Positions 27,862-37,225 of a stretch of 64,000 bases of DNA are shown one piece after another (positions within the stretch are counted from its first letter, which is position 1; each line of letters begins with the position of its first letter). The stretch comes from Plebeiibacterium marinum (GTDB taxonomy: Bacteria > Bacteroidota > Bacteroidia > Bacteroidales > Marinilabiliaceae), in contig NZ_JAPDPI010000028.1 in assembly GCF_026013615.1 (NCBI RefSeq), forward strand, positions 1-64,000, given 5' to 3'. The position numbers and the translations under genes are program-made. The notes below the pieces were generated by a model that saw nothing but the letters and a program-made list of their open reading frames with translations, did no database searches and was not told where the DNA came from.

Positions 27862-28524
27862 CTACCATTGTATAGGTTCCAGTCCTTTGCTAACTAAAAA
27901 ATCATTGGTTTTACTAAAGTGCTTATTTCCTAAAAAACCTCTGTGTGCAGATAGTGGCGACGGATGTGGGGATTTTAGAATATAATGCTTTTTGTCATCA
28001 ATGTACATTGACTTTTTGCCGGCATAGGCTCCCCATAAAAGAAATACAATATTCTCCTTTTCCATGGCCAACCGTTTTATTACGCTGTCCGTGAATTCTT
28101 CCCATCCTTTTTTTTGATGAGAGCCAGCCTGATGAGCCCTAACGGTTAAAGTGGCATTTAAAAGCAAGACACCTTGCTTCGCCCACCGTTCCAGGTTTCC
28201 GCTTGCAGGAGGAGTAATTCCGCAGTCGCTATTGATTTCTTTGTAAATATTTACCAGCGACGGGGGAATCTTAATCCCGTCATTAACCGAAAAACATAGT
28301 CCGTGAGCCTGGTTTACATCATGGTATGGATCTTGTCCAAGTATAACCACTCTTGTTTTTTCTAAAGGACATATGTCAAAAGCATTGAATATTTTTGCGG
28401 CAGGAGGAAAAATGGAGTGAGTTCGATACTCGTCTCGGACAAATTCAGTAAGCTTGATAAAATATTCTTTTTCAAATTCTTCCTGTAAAAGTTGTTTCCA
28501 ACCTGCTTCAATTTTTACCTCCAT
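27862..28524 (-). CDS. ung: Uracil-DNA glycosylase, family 1
   Basis: A 220-residue base-excision repair enzyme removing uracil from DNA. The catalytic motif GQDPYHDVNQAHGLCFS (Asp at about 64), NPSL-equivalent region PPSLVNIYKEI and the HPSPLSAHRGFLG DNA-intercalation loop are all in place. Length is normal for the family. It is convergent with the response regulator gene (23-base gap) and divergent from the DUF6377 regulator. Confidence 0.96.
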   Translation of the reverse strand: MEVKIEAGWKQLLQEEFEKEYFIKLTEFVRDEYRTHSIFPPAAKIFNAFDICPLEKTRVVILGQDPYHDVNQAHGLCFSVNDGIKIPPSLVNIYKEINSDCGITPPASGNLERWAKQGVLLLNATLTVRAHQAGSHQKKGWEEFTDSVIKRLAMEKENIVFLLWGAYAGKKSMYIDDKKHYILKSPHPSPLSAHRGFLGNKHFSKTNDFLVSKGLEPIQW

Positions 28525-28549
28525 TGTAATGCTGCTTTAAAAAGATGTT

Positions 28550-28557
28550 CAAAACTA
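28550..28557 (-). promoter_or_regulatory. -7 box for ung
   Basis: On the minus strand TAGTTTTG matches TAnnTTTG, 25 bases upstream of the ung ATG. No good -33 element. Confidence 0.4.
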
Positions 28558-28668
28558 ATAGAAACGATTAAAAGAGAAAACTAATATGATGATTTTTCAT
28601 AGGGTATTCTGTTTTCTTATTGTTTTAATTTAGAGGAAAACCTTATTTTAGCAACAAATTGAAACTAC

Positions 28669-30279
28669 ATGAGCCGATATTTGTTAGTTGTTACTTTGCT
28701 TTCGTTTTGTTTTTTAACAAGTGCCCAACAAGAAGATTGGTTTGAAGAACTGGATAAGGAATTAGAAAAGGAGTGGTATTATGTGCAGCAAAAGGAGCAA
28801 CGAATAGACTCGTTAAAACGTCTTATCTCTGTAAATAATACAAATGGTAAAGAGTGGGAGCGTTATCAGTTGTTACGGAAAATAGCAGATGAATATACGG
28901 TATATGTTTTCGATTCAGCCATGTATTATTATCAAAAAGCAATTGAGATGGCGTACCGGATTGATCACCGGGGGGCTATAGCCGAAAGTTTATCTGAGTA
29001 TGGACATTTGTTGGTTTCAGTAGGGTATTACAAGGAGGCTATTGATAGCTTGAATTCAGTAAAGGTATCAGATCTTGAAAGAAATAACCTTCAGGACTAT
29101 TATAGCTATCGGGTAAGGGCTTATTATGATTTGGCTGATTATATTCAGGATGGATTTTATTCACCTAAATATCGTCAAATGGGGCATGCTTATGTAGATT
29201 CGGTGCTTAAATATAAGGATGATGCAGATTTACGGCCATTAATGACTAAGGCATTTATGTTTATGGTACGATGGAAGCCTGACTCGGCGAAATATTATTA
29301 TCAGTTGGGTTTTGATCATTTTAATCCGGATATGCACCAACAGGCCATGCTTTATTGTAGTTTGGGGTATATAGAGATGGAAAAGGGGAATTTTGACCTG
29401 GGGATTTGCCATCTGGTGAAATCGGCTATTGCAGATATAAAATCTGTTACTAAAGAAGCTACAGCATTAAGGACTCTGGCAACTTATCTTTATGAACAAG
29501 GAGATATACAGCGTGCTTATAAATACATTTTGATCGCCAAAAGGGATACTGAATTTTTTGGTTCCAAGCATCGGAAGCTACAGGTTTCAGATGTTTTTCC
29601 ATCCATTGAGGGAGCTAAGCTTTTGTATGAAGAAAAACAAAAAGAAAAGGCCATAAAGTATGTGTGGATTGTAACACTATTGATAGTTGTAGTTACGTCG
29701 TTTTTAATAATAGTCTACCGTCAATTGTTCAATGTAAGAAAAATATGGGTTTCAATAAGTAAGAATAATACGGAACTAAGAGCTTTGAACGGACAGCTGC
29801 AGGATGCTAACAGGATAAAAGAAAAGTATATTGGTCATTTTTTTAATACAAGTTCCGGGTATATTCTAAAGCTTGAAAATATATCAAAGGCCTTAAATAA
29901 ACTGTTGGTTGCAAATAATCCTCAAAAACTAAAATCAGTACTTAAAGAAATAAATCCAAAGAAAGAAAGAGATCTGCTATTTCATAATTTTGATGAAGTG
30001 TTCCTGTCGCTATTTCCTGATTTTATAGGTGAAGTTAATACTTTAAACAGGCCGGGGGATATATATATATTAAAAAAAGGGCAATTACTAAATACCGAAC
30101 TAAGGATCTTAGCACTGATAAGGTTGGGGATTGATGATAATGAAACCATAGCAAAAGTGCTGGATGTTTCTATCAATACGATTTATACATATAAAACAAA
30201 AGCAAAGAACAAGTCAGAGCTTTCTACCGAGAATTTTTATAAAAAACTGAATGAAATAAAAACAATCCAGGTGAATTGA
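28669..30279 (+). CDS. DUF6377-type TPR membrane regulator with C-terminal HTH
   Basis: A 536-residue protein. A signal peptide (VVTLLSFCFLTSAQQ) precedes a periplasmic tetratricopeptide-like region (about 45-310, including ALRTLATYLYEQGDIQRAYKYI). A transmembrane helix lies at about 326-346 (IVTLLIVVVTSFLIIVY), followed by a coiled coil and a cytoplasmic DNA-binding part with a LuxR-like helix-turn-helix near the end (ILALIRLGIDDNETIAKVLDVSINTIYTYKTK). This layout is the DUF6377 family of Bacteroidota, thought to be one-component membrane-bound regulators. Target genes are unknown; a small membrane-peptide gene follows after 134 bases. Confidence 0.85.
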   Translation: MSRYLLVVTLLSFCFLTSAQQEDWFEELDKELEKEWYYVQQKEQRIDSLKRLISVNNTNGKEWERYQLLRKIADEYTVYVFDSAMYYYQKAIEMAYRIDHRGAIAESLSEYGHLLVSVGYYKEAIDSLNSVKVSDLERNNLQDYYSYRVRAYYDLADYIQDGFYSPKYRQMGHAYVDSVLKYKDDADLRPLMTKAFMFMVRWKPDSAKYYYQLGFDHFNPDMHQQAMLYCSLGYIEMEKGNFDLGICHLVKSAIADIKSVTKEATALRTLATYLYEQGDIQRAYKYILIAKRDTEFFGSKHRKLQVSDVFPSIEGAKLLYEEKQKEKAIKYVWIVTLLIVVVTSFLIIVYRQLFNVRKIWVSISKNNTELRALNGQLQDANRIKEKYIGHFFNTSSGYILKLENISKALNKLLVANNPQKLKSVLKEINPKKERDLLFHNFDEVFLSLFPDFIGEVNTLNRPGDIYILKKGQLLNTELRILALIRLGIDDNETIAKVLDVSINTIYTYKTKAKNKSELSTENFYKKLNEIKTIQVN

Positions 30280-30368
30280 TCTGTAACGCATAGGTTTGAA
30301 CAGATGTAGAAGAGATTCGAAATATTTACATTTTTTCACATTTAATTACATATTTCTAATTTTTTGAA

Positions 30369-30376
30369 TATCTTTG
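30369..30376 (+). promoter_or_regulatory. -7 box for the 33-residue peptide gene
   Basis: TATCTTTG matches TAnnTTTG exactly, 37 bases before the ATG. The -33 position carries only a weak TTAC. The transcript would be about 215 bases, ending at the terminator at 30573-30599. Confidence 0.5.
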
Positions 30377-30413
30377 TCTTCGTAAAGTCTCAGTAAATCT
30401 AAAATTTTTTAAT

Positions 30414-30515
30414 ATGGGAGTAATAGGTATTGTAGCATTACTAGTTGGAATTTTAATTGTAAGGAGAGAAAGATCAAAACTTGTAGAAAAGTTACAAGCT
30501 ATGCAGAACCATTAA
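30414..30515 (+). CDS. 33-residue single-span membrane peptide
   Basis: ATG at 30414 to TAA at 30513-30515 encodes a hydrophobic helix (GVIGIVALLVGILIV, residues 2-16) followed by a basic, amphipathic tail (RRERSKLVEKLQAMQNH). An exact -7 promoter box lies just upstream and a strong terminator 58 bases downstream, so it is a complete small transcription unit. The shape is that of a small inner-membrane protein with a cytoplasmic basic tail. No family is recognised. It could alternatively be a non-coding RNA that happens to contain this frame, but the amphipathic arrangement argues for translation. Confidence 0.6.
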   Translation: MGVIGIVALLVGILIVRRERSKLVEKLQAMQNH

Positions 30516-30572
30516 TCTATTTTAATGCATACTTGGTAAAACAAGGAAAAATAGGTAAGAAATTGAAAGAGG

Positions 30573-30599
30573 GCCACCCGAATACGGGTGGCTTTTTTT
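30573..30599 (+). terminator. Terminator after the 33-residue peptide gene
   Basis: A perfect 8-bp GC-rich stem (GCCACCCG at 30573-30580 with CGGGTGGC at 30585-30592, loop AATA) followed by seven T. Confidence 0.92.
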
Positions 30600-30618
30600 G
30601 AATTTTAGAATCTGATTT

Positions 30619-33597
30619 TTACAGAGTAATCAACTCTCCAAACAGGTCAGCGTTTTCCGCCACTTTATCTTCATTTCCATAAACACAAATTGCATCCTGA
30701 TTTAGTACATCTTCAATCATTTTCTTCATGTCTTTGATATCTTGTGCGGTTGTTGTCAATACTGCAGAACGTTCGGCTTTTAACTCTTCCGCACTGGTTT
30801 TTTCAAAATAATATTGAATGGCTAAATCCCCTTCTTCAGATGCCGTTCTCGGGCGGTCCATTCTAGAGATTGTACCGATGATAAAGCGAGTCATTTCTTT
30901 GTTGTCGGCATTAAATCCTTCAAGGAAACCAGGTGTGTTATTGTAATTTTCAAGAGTTTCTTTAAGGTTTGGATCCCGGTATGAGGCAAAATAAATGTTA
31001 CCACTGCTGGCAATGCCGCAAAAACCTCCATAAGCACCACCAATAACCCTTACTTGGTTTTGTAGCCAGTCTCGTGATAAAATCTGATCCAATACTTTCA
31101 TTTTACCCGAATATTCATACCCCAGTTTTTTGTAATTATATCCCTTAATAACATATTGCACTTTAGATGCAGTTTTCATTCCTTCATTCTTTTTTGCAAA
31201 AGTAAAATTCCAGTTATTGTGTTTTAGTTTGGAAGAAGGAAGGGATGCAACAAAATCAGATATGCTTGCTGTATATCTTTCCAAATCTTTTTGGTCGCAA
31301 GTTACTGCACTAATTAGGTTTTCCCTGGTAAATAATAAAGCCGCCGTTTTTTTCAGGTTAGCAACTATTTCTTCTGATTTTGATTCAAAGTTATCCGACA
31401 AGTCTGTTATAAATCTATAATAACTTAATCCTCGTGTTTTTTCACTATACATGCCGTTTGTTGAATAATATGATTGCAAACGGTACATGGCATATCGGAT
31501 TCCATTGTTCTTGATATCGGCATCAACACCAGCCTGGTGACGGGTAATCAATTCTTTTAATCTGGCAATATCGTTTAGTTTTGTATTATTGATTATTTCA
31601 CCGGTTAACTCAAACATCTTTTCTACCTTCTCGTTAGTGGCTTTGGCAGAGAATGTAAACATTGGTAGTATGTTTTCATCCTCGTGCTCCTGTAAAAATG
31701 TTTTCAGGGGCGTATGGAATCCTCCGGTATGTATATTTAGTGCATTGTCAAGTTCTCCGTAAGTGTAATTTTCAGTATTCATCATGCCTGTAATGTATGA
31801 TAATAACCTTGCGTAAGGAATAAGATCCTCGGGAAGTGTGCGGACATCGAAGAATAGGTTACTATAAACAATGTTGTTGGTGAAGACATTGTGGTGTAGT
31901 ATTTTTGTGTCATCTATCAATTTTTCTTCCATGCCAAACCATTCAATATCATTTTTAATGTCGGTAAGTTCAAGCATTGGAATAGTTGCCACTGCTTCCG
32001 GGCTGTCTTCTGTTTTTTGATACTCTATTAATTCCTTGGTTTGTTTAATGAGTTGTTGTTTCTCCGTATCGCTCAAACTTTTTTTGTATTCCTTTAATTC
32101 AGCTATGGTTGCATCTTCAATTTTAGCTTGCAACCCTGGTTCTGGTTTTAGAACCATGAGCAGCGAGTGGGTGTTGTTTACAAGATGTTTTGTTATAATT
32201 GATTCTAACAGGTTTGTTTTCAGTGTTTCCTTTACTTCAGCCAAAGGTTTGCTAAATTCTAAACCAAGGAATGGGTTGTTGGCAAAGAACCAGGGCTGAT
32301 AGGTCATAGAGAAATACATAATCCCTTTTTGTGAGGAGTCGCCTTCTTTAAGGTTAAACTCCATCCTGTTTAAAATTCCTTCAACCATCTTTTTATCAAA
32401 ACCTTCTTCAGCTACCTTTTTCATCGTGCTAAAAACAATTTCTTTAAATCGGTCTTTGTCCTCAGGATTTGCATTTTGAACGGTTATCTGAAAAGTATTT
32501 TGTTTTGCTTCACTAAGATATGCACTAACGTCACGACCAATTCCTGCTTCCTGAAGTGCCAGGCGGATTGGGGCTGTTTCATGGTTGACCAAGGCGTCAG
32601 AGAGCACATCAAAAGCCATAGTTAAAGTTCGGTCGGTACTTTGTCCTGCTACAAAGCTTAAGCTTAAAAAAGTTTGGTTTTCTGTTGGTGAACCTTCCTG
32701 AACGGCATAAGTTTTCTCTGCTTCCTTCATTCTGTCAAAAGGTTTTTGTAAAGGTATTTCAATTTTTTCAGGAGAGATGGTGTAATTAGAAAGGTATTTT
32801 GCATTGATAAACTGTAGTTCCTTGTCCAGGTCGGCATTTCCATATAACAGAATATAACTATTCCCAGGGTGATAAAACTTTTTGTGGAAGTTGATAAATT
32901 CTTCATAGGTCAGTTGGGGGATGGCAGCTGGGTGACCACCTGATGATGCACCATAGCAATTGTCTGGGAAAAGGATTTTGTTTATCTGATAGGAAAGTTC
33001 TCTTCGAGGATTTGAAAAAACGCCTTTCATCTCATTGTATACAACTCCCTTATAAACTATATCGCCTTCCGGGTTATCCAGTTCGTGGTGCCATCCTTCT
33101 TGCTGAAGTATTTTTGGATCTTTATAAATTAATGGGTTTAAAACGGCATCCAAATAAACATGCATCAGGTTAAAATAGTCTTTATCATTCATGCTTGCAA
33201 CCGGATAGGTTGTTACATCAGAGCCGGTCATCGCATTTAAAAAAGTGTTTAACGAACCTTTAGACAGTACATCGAAAGGACTTTTTACCGGGAAGTTCTT
33301 TGATCCGTTTAAGACACTATGCTCCATGATGTGGGGAGTTCCGCAATCATTGTCGGGCGCTGTTTTAAAAGCAATGTTGAACAATTTGTTGGGATCATCT
33401 GCTGCTATCTTTAATAATTGTGCACCACTCTTTTCGTGCTTAAATAGTAAACATTCAGCATTTACTTCGTTAACAAACTTTTTTTCTATTAGAGTGAATC
33501 CATGGTACATTTGGCCAGTTTTAAAGTTTTCCTTAGGTGAGCATCCTGTTATAATGGCGATAAAAGCCAACCACAAGAAAATGGTTAATTTCTTCAT
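30619..33597 (-). CDS. M16C-family zinc metallopeptidase lipoprotein (presequence-protease type)
   Basis: A 992-residue lipoprotein peptidase; lipobox LAFIAIITGC with Cys19. The inverted zinc motif HxxEH is His89-Ile-Met-Glu92-His93, with the distal zinc ligand Glu189 (GVVYNEMKG). Four M16 half-domains fill the length, as in mitochondrial PreP/Cym1 and the bacterial PreP-like peptidases that degrade unfolded peptides. The lipobox places it in the periplasm or outer membrane, unlike organellar PreP. The gene is monocistronic, convergent with the small-peptide gene and divergent from the GH43 genes. Confidence 0.92.
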   Translation of the reverse strand: MKKLTIFLWLAFIAIITGCSPKENFKTGQMYHGFTLIEKKFVNEVNAECLLFKHEKSGAQLLKIAADDPNKLFNIAFKTAPDNDCGTPHIMEHSVLNGSKNFPVKSPFDVLSKGSLNTFLNAMTGSDVTTYPVASMNDKDYFNLMHVYLDAVLNPLIYKDPKILQQEGWHHELDNPEGDIVYKGVVYNEMKGVFSNPRRELSYQINKILFPDNCYGASSGGHPAAIPQLTYEEFINFHKKFYHPGNSYILLYGNADLDKELQFINAKYLSNYTISPEKIEIPLQKPFDRMKEAEKTYAVQEGSPTENQTFLSLSFVAGQSTDRTLTMAFDVLSDALVNHETAPIRLALQEAGIGRDVSAYLSEAKQNTFQITVQNANPEDKDRFKEIVFSTMKKVAEEGFDKKMVEGILNRMEFNLKEGDSSQKGIMYFSMTYQPWFFANNPFLGLEFSKPLAEVKETLKTNLLESIITKHLVNNTHSLLMVLKPEPGLQAKIEDATIAELKEYKKSLSDTEKQQLIKQTKELIEYQKTEDSPEAVATIPMLELTDIKNDIEWFGMEEKLIDDTKILHHNVFTNNIVYSNLFFDVRTLPEDLIPYARLLSYITGMMNTENYTYGELDNALNIHTGGFHTPLKTFLQEHEDENILPMFTFSAKATNEKVEKMFELTGEIINNTKLNDIARLKELITRHQAGVDADIKNNGIRYAMYRLQSYYSTNGMYSEKTRGLSYYRFITDLSDNFESKSEEIVANLKKTAALLFTRENLISAVTCDQKDLERYTASISDFVASLPSSKLKHNNWNFTFAKKNEGMKTASKVQYVIKGYNYKKLGYEYSGKMKVLDQILSRDWLQNQVRVIGGAYGGFCGIASSGNIYFASYRDPNLKETLENYNNTPGFLEGFNADNKEMTRFIIGTISRMDRPRTASEEGDLAIQYYFEKTSAEELKAERSAVLTTTAQDIKDMKKMIEDVLNQDAICVYGNEDKVAENADLFGELITL

Positions 33598-33968
33598 AAG
33601 TTGAAAAATTTATAAGTTTTTTGTGAATTGAATAGTGTATTTATATATTAGGTTCATGCAAAATATAAAAAATATGCGAAATGCTACCTGTTTAATATCA
33701 TGTTGTTATAAGTAAAGCATGAAGTTGATAAGTTGGTGGCGATATTGGCTTATGGATTTTTCCATGCAGATTTATATAAGTAATATTTATCAGGAGGGGA
33801 CTGTATATCATGGCTAGGTGTCGGCAGATTGATGGATTTTCCTCCCAATTTGAATGATATGTCGAGGTGGACAAATAGTACTGGTTGTATTTTTGATTAA
33901 TTATAATAATCCGTATTTGCTGAATACAAGAGCAGTTAGTTGTTTAAAATTAAATTAATATATCAGGC
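33598..33968. other. Intergenic region with possible gene remnant
   Basis: The 371 bases between the divergent M16 peptidase and GH43 genes hold no intact gene, no hairpin terminator and no full consensus promoter. The right two-thirds contain a protein-like frame interrupted by a stop, described separately. Confidence 0.6.
33712..33900 (+). pseudogene. Possible gene remnant upstream of GH43 genes
   Basis: One plus-strand frame gives a protein-like segment (residues such as DKLVAILAYGFFHADLYK), one TAA at 33781, then GDCISWLGVGRLMDFPPN and a tail ending GCIFD before TAA at 33898. No start codon or signal sequence is present. The composition (Gly, Trp, Pro, aromatic clusters) looks like the decayed C-terminus of a secreted enzyme, but no family is recognised with confidence and chance is not excluded. 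Confidence 0.3.
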
Positions 33969-35906
33969 ATGAATAAAAAAAGCTACTTATTTTTGATTTT
34001 GTTATCTATGATACTACATCCGATATGGAGTCAAAAAAAATCTACAGAGAATAATTACGAAGGATATCTTTTTGCCTATTTTGAAGGATCAGGAAATAGG
34101 GCTAAACAAGAGCAGTTGCGTTATGCAATTAGTTCTGATGGTATTAATTGGGTAGCACTTAATAATAATGATCCCATTGTTAAGTCAAGTGAGGTGACCC
34201 AAACAGGTGGTATACGTGATCCATATCTGTTAAGAAAAGAGGATAATACCGGTTATTACCTGGTAGCTACCGATATGAATACGGTAAAAAACGGATGGGG
34301 GAATAATCCAGGTATTGTTTTAATGAAATCTGCAGATTTGGTTAACTGGCAAAGTACTGTTATTGATTTGGCAAAACTTTATCCTGAAAAGTTTAAGAAT
34401 GTAAAGTGGGTATGGGCACCTCAAGTGATCTTTGATCATAAAGCAAAAAAGTATCTGGTTTATTTTACTGTAAGATTCCATAATGATGATAAATTAGATT
34501 TTTATAGTGCTTATGTAAATGATGATTTTTCTGAATTTGAGAGAATTCCTAAACTCATGTTTAGTCCCAGGTATGGTGGAATAGACGGTGATATTATTTA
34601 TAAGGATGGTGTGTATCATATGTTTTTCAAAGGAAATACAAAAGATGAAAATGGAAACGAATTTGAAAATGGAATCAAACAGGCAACAAGCAGGTCATTG
34701 AAGGGGCCGTGGAAAGAGGATTTTAAATATTTAGATGCCTATGCGGATACATCTGTGGTTGTAGAAGGTTCGAGTGTCTTTAAATTGAATGATTCGGATG
34801 AATATATTCTTATGTATGATTTGTATAGTGCCGGGAGGTATGAATTTCAGCGCAGCAATGATTTATATAACTTTACAGTTAATCCTGAATCGTTTAGTAA
34901 AAATTTCCACCCGAGGCATGGCAGTGTAATAAGTATTACAAGAGATGAAGCCCGAAAGTTGCATCAACATTGGCCGGAGGTACCAACCTCACTTCTGCAA
35001 CCAGGTAAAGGCGGTGATACTTTTTGTTTTAAGAATGAGGGCAACCCTTTAATTAAACATCATTATACTGCTGATCCGGCAGCTTATGTAGAAGGGGATA
35101 CTCTTTGGTTATTTGCAGGCCATGATTTTGCAGGAGGTCAAAAGGGGTACAAAATGAAAGATTGGCTTGTCTTTTCTACATCAGATATGCAAAACTGGAC
35201 AGAGTATCCTGTGCCATTGAAAATTACAGATTTTAATTGGGCTAAAAGCGGAGATGCTTATGCCGGACATGTAACTAAGCGTAATGGGAAGTATTATTGG
35301 TATATCAGTACAAACTGGTCCGGGATTGGTGTGGCGGTAGCAGATAGACCAGAAGGCCCTTATCGGGATGCGCTTGGTAAACCATTGTTAACCAATAAAG
35401 ATTGTTTTGATTCAGACCATTCTTGGGCTTGTATTGATCCGGCAATTTTTATAGATGAGGATAATGTTCCCTGGATTTTCTGGGGTAACAGGCATTGTTA
35501 TTATGCAAAACTAAAGGATAACATGATTGAGATTGATGGTGAAATACAAAGAGTGGATTTTGAAGGGATGAACTTTACAGAAGCACCATGGATTCATAAG
35601 TATAACGGAAAATATTATTTGAGTTATGCAACTGAGTTTCCTGAAAAAATTGCTTATGCTATGGCAGATAGAATTGAAGGGCCGTACGAGTATAAAGGGA
35701 TATTAAACGAAATTGCCGGAAATAGCAATACCAATCACCAGTCTATAGTAAAGTTTAAAGAACGGTGGTACTTTATTTATCACAATGGTGGCCTTAACAC
35801 AAATGGAAGTAGTTATAGTCGTTCAGTTTGTATTGATCCTTTGAAGTATAACCATGATGGAACTATCCAGAGGATAATAATGAGTACCGAAGGTGTATCA
35901 GAGTAA
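33969..35906 (+). CDS. Secreted two-domain GH43 glycosidase
   Basis: A 645-residue secreted protein with signal peptide (YLFLILLSMILHPIWSQ) and two GH43 five-bladed propellers. Domain 1 (about 30-330) has the catalytic base Asp84 (GGIRDPYLL), the pKa modulator in GIDGDIIY and the acid Glu in VVEGSSVF. Domain 2 (about 350-640) has TADPAAYVEGDTLWLF, CIDPAIFIDED and the acid in NFTEAPWIHKY, with the arabinosidase/xylosidase-like ending SRSVCIDPLKYNHDGTI. GH43 enzymes act mostly on alpha-L-arabinofuranosides, beta-xylosides or galactosides. The next gene encodes a single-domain GH43 resembling domain 1. Exact substrates cannot be read from the sequence. Confidence 0.9.
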   Translation: MNKKSYLFLILLSMILHPIWSQKKSTENNYEGYLFAYFEGSGNRAKQEQLRYAISSDGINWVALNNNDPIVKSSEVTQTGGIRDPYLLRKEDNTGYYLVATDMNTVKNGWGNNPGIVLMKSADLVNWQSTVIDLAKLYPEKFKNVKWVWAPQVIFDHKAKKYLVYFTVRFHNDDKLDFYSAYVNDDFSEFERIPKLMFSPRYGGIDGDIIYKDGVYHMFFKGNTKDENGNEFENGIKQATSRSLKGPWKEDFKYLDAYADTSVVVEGSSVFKLNDSDEYILMYDLYSAGRYEFQRSNDLYNFTVNPESFSKNFHPRHGSVISITRDEARKLHQHWPEVPTSLLQPGKGGDTFCFKNEGNPLIKHHYTADPAAYVEGDTLWLFAGHDFAGGQKGYKMKDWLVFSTSDMQNWTEYPVPLKITDFNWAKSGDAYAGHVTKRNGKYYWYISTNWSGIGVAVADRPEGPYRDALGKPLLTNKDCFDSDHSWACIDPAIFIDEDNVPWIFWGNRHCYYAKLKDNMIEIDGEIQRVDFEGMNFTEAPWIHKYNGKYYLSYATEFPEKIAYAMADRIEGPYEYKGILNEIAGNSNTNHQSIVKFKERWYFIYHNGGLNTNGSSYSRSVCIDPLKYNHDGTIQRIIMSTEGVSE

Positions 35907-35961
35907 AATGCTGGATCAGAGACTAGATAAATAGAATATATATAAGAAAAACAGAGGAAAG

Positions 35962-37035
35962 ATGAAAAGAAATCAAATGTTATTAATGCTTATCGTTTTA
36001 GCGTTTTTAAGCTCTTGTGGAAATTCCACAAAAAATTCAGGGAAAGAAAATATTGAAGAGCAGGATATGTACCTGTTGGCTTATTTTAAAGATGATACCC
36101 ATAGTTTGCATTTTGCTTTAAGTTCAGATGGTTATACTTTTTCAGATGTAAACAAAGGAAAGCCTGTGATTGCAGGTGATACTATTGCCAGTCAGAAAGG
36201 GATCCGTGATCCGCATATCACAAGAGGGGCAGATGGTGCTTTTTATGTGGTGATGACAGATCTTCATATTTTTGCTAAAGACTATGGTTTTCGTAATACT
36301 ACATGGGAGCGACCTGAAGAAGAGTATGACTGGGGTAATAACCGAGGTTTTGTGCTAATGAAATCTTTTGACCTGATAAACTGGACTTATAGTAATTTTC
36401 TTTTTGATGAAGCATATGAAGATTTGAAAAATATTGGATGTGCCTGGGCTCCGCAAACAATTTATGATCCAGAGGCTAAGAAGATGATGGTTTATTTTAC
36501 AATGCGCATAGGTCATGGATTAACAAAAATGTATTATGCTTATGCAGATGATGATTTTACAAAGTTGACTACTGCTCCAAAATTGTTGTTTGATTACCCC
36601 AAAAAAGATATTCAGGTACTGGATGCCGACATTTCGCAAATGTCAGACGGAAGATATTGTATGATGTATGTGGCTCAGGAACGACCAGGAGGTATTAAAA
36701 TGGCATTTTCTGACCATATTAACAGGGGATATGAGTATGTAGATGAGTGGATAGACAAGGAACCCGGATCGTGTGAAGCACCAAATGTTTGGAAACGTTC
36801 AGGAAGTGATAAATGGGTGTTGATGTATGATATTTTTAGTATCAGGCCTCATAATTTTGGGTTTGTTGAAACATCAGATTTCGTTCATTTTGAAAATCTT
36901 GGACATTTTAATGAAGGGGTAATGAAAACAACCAATTTTACTTCCCCTAAGCATGGATCTGTAATTACAATTAGTTTGAAAGAGGCCCAGGTGTTAGCAG
37001 ATAATTGGGGGATGGATATCAATATAAAAATGTAA
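35962..37035 (+). CDS. GH43-like glycosidase lipoprotein
   Basis: A 357-residue lipoprotein (lipobox LAFLSSC, Cys19). It is a single GH43 propeller similar in sequence to the first domain of the preceding protein: shared features are LAYFKDDTHSLHFALSSDG, KGIRDPHITRG with the likely catalytic base, the WAPQTIYDPEAKKMMVYFT block, VLDADISQMSDG and the acid Glu in SCEAPNVWKR. Spacing from the upstream gene is 55 bases in the same direction, so the two form an operon. Surface or periplasmic location follows from the lipobox. Probably an arabinan- or galactan-type exo-enzyme, by family only. Confidence 0.87.
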   Translation: MKRNQMLLMLIVLAFLSSCGNSTKNSGKENIEEQDMYLLAYFKDDTHSLHFALSSDGYTFSDVNKGKPVIAGDTIASQKGIRDPHITRGADGAFYVVMTDLHIFAKDYGFRNTTWERPEEEYDWGNNRGFVLMKSFDLINWTYSNFLFDEAYEDLKNIGCAWAPQTIYDPEAKKMMVYFTMRIGHGLTKMYYAYADDDFTKLTTAPKLLFDYPKKDIQVLDADISQMSDGRYCMMYVAQERPGGIKMAFSDHINRGYEYVDEWIDKEPGSCEAPNVWKRSGSDKWVLMYDIFSIRPHNFGFVETSDFVHFENLGHFNEGVMKTTNFTSPKHGSVITISLKEAQVLADNWGMDINIKM

Positions 37036-37077
37036 TTGCCCAAATATGTACATCTTTTAGGTAAGTTGGACATTATA

Positions 37078-37225
37078 CCGGAGCGATTTTGCTGGATAAA
37101 ATGATATGTAAGGATTCAATAAAGAGTAGTCTAAAGATCTTTATATAAATAAAACAAATTTTAAAACTACCTTTAGTCAATAAATAGGATGATAATATGG
37201 CAAGGTTTTTAAAAGATCGCTCCGG
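37078..37225. repeat. 9-bp inverted repeat spanning the corA leader and first codons
   Basis: CCGGAGCGA at 37078-37086 is the exact reverse complement of TCGCTCCGG at 37217-37225 (codons 7-10 of corA), and the flanking TTTT and AAAA extend the pairing with a two-base bulge. A second short repeat, CCAGTG (37228-37233) and CACTGG (37249-37254), lies in the next codons. The RNA could fold the leader back on the start region; regulation by this structure is inference. Confidence 0.4.
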
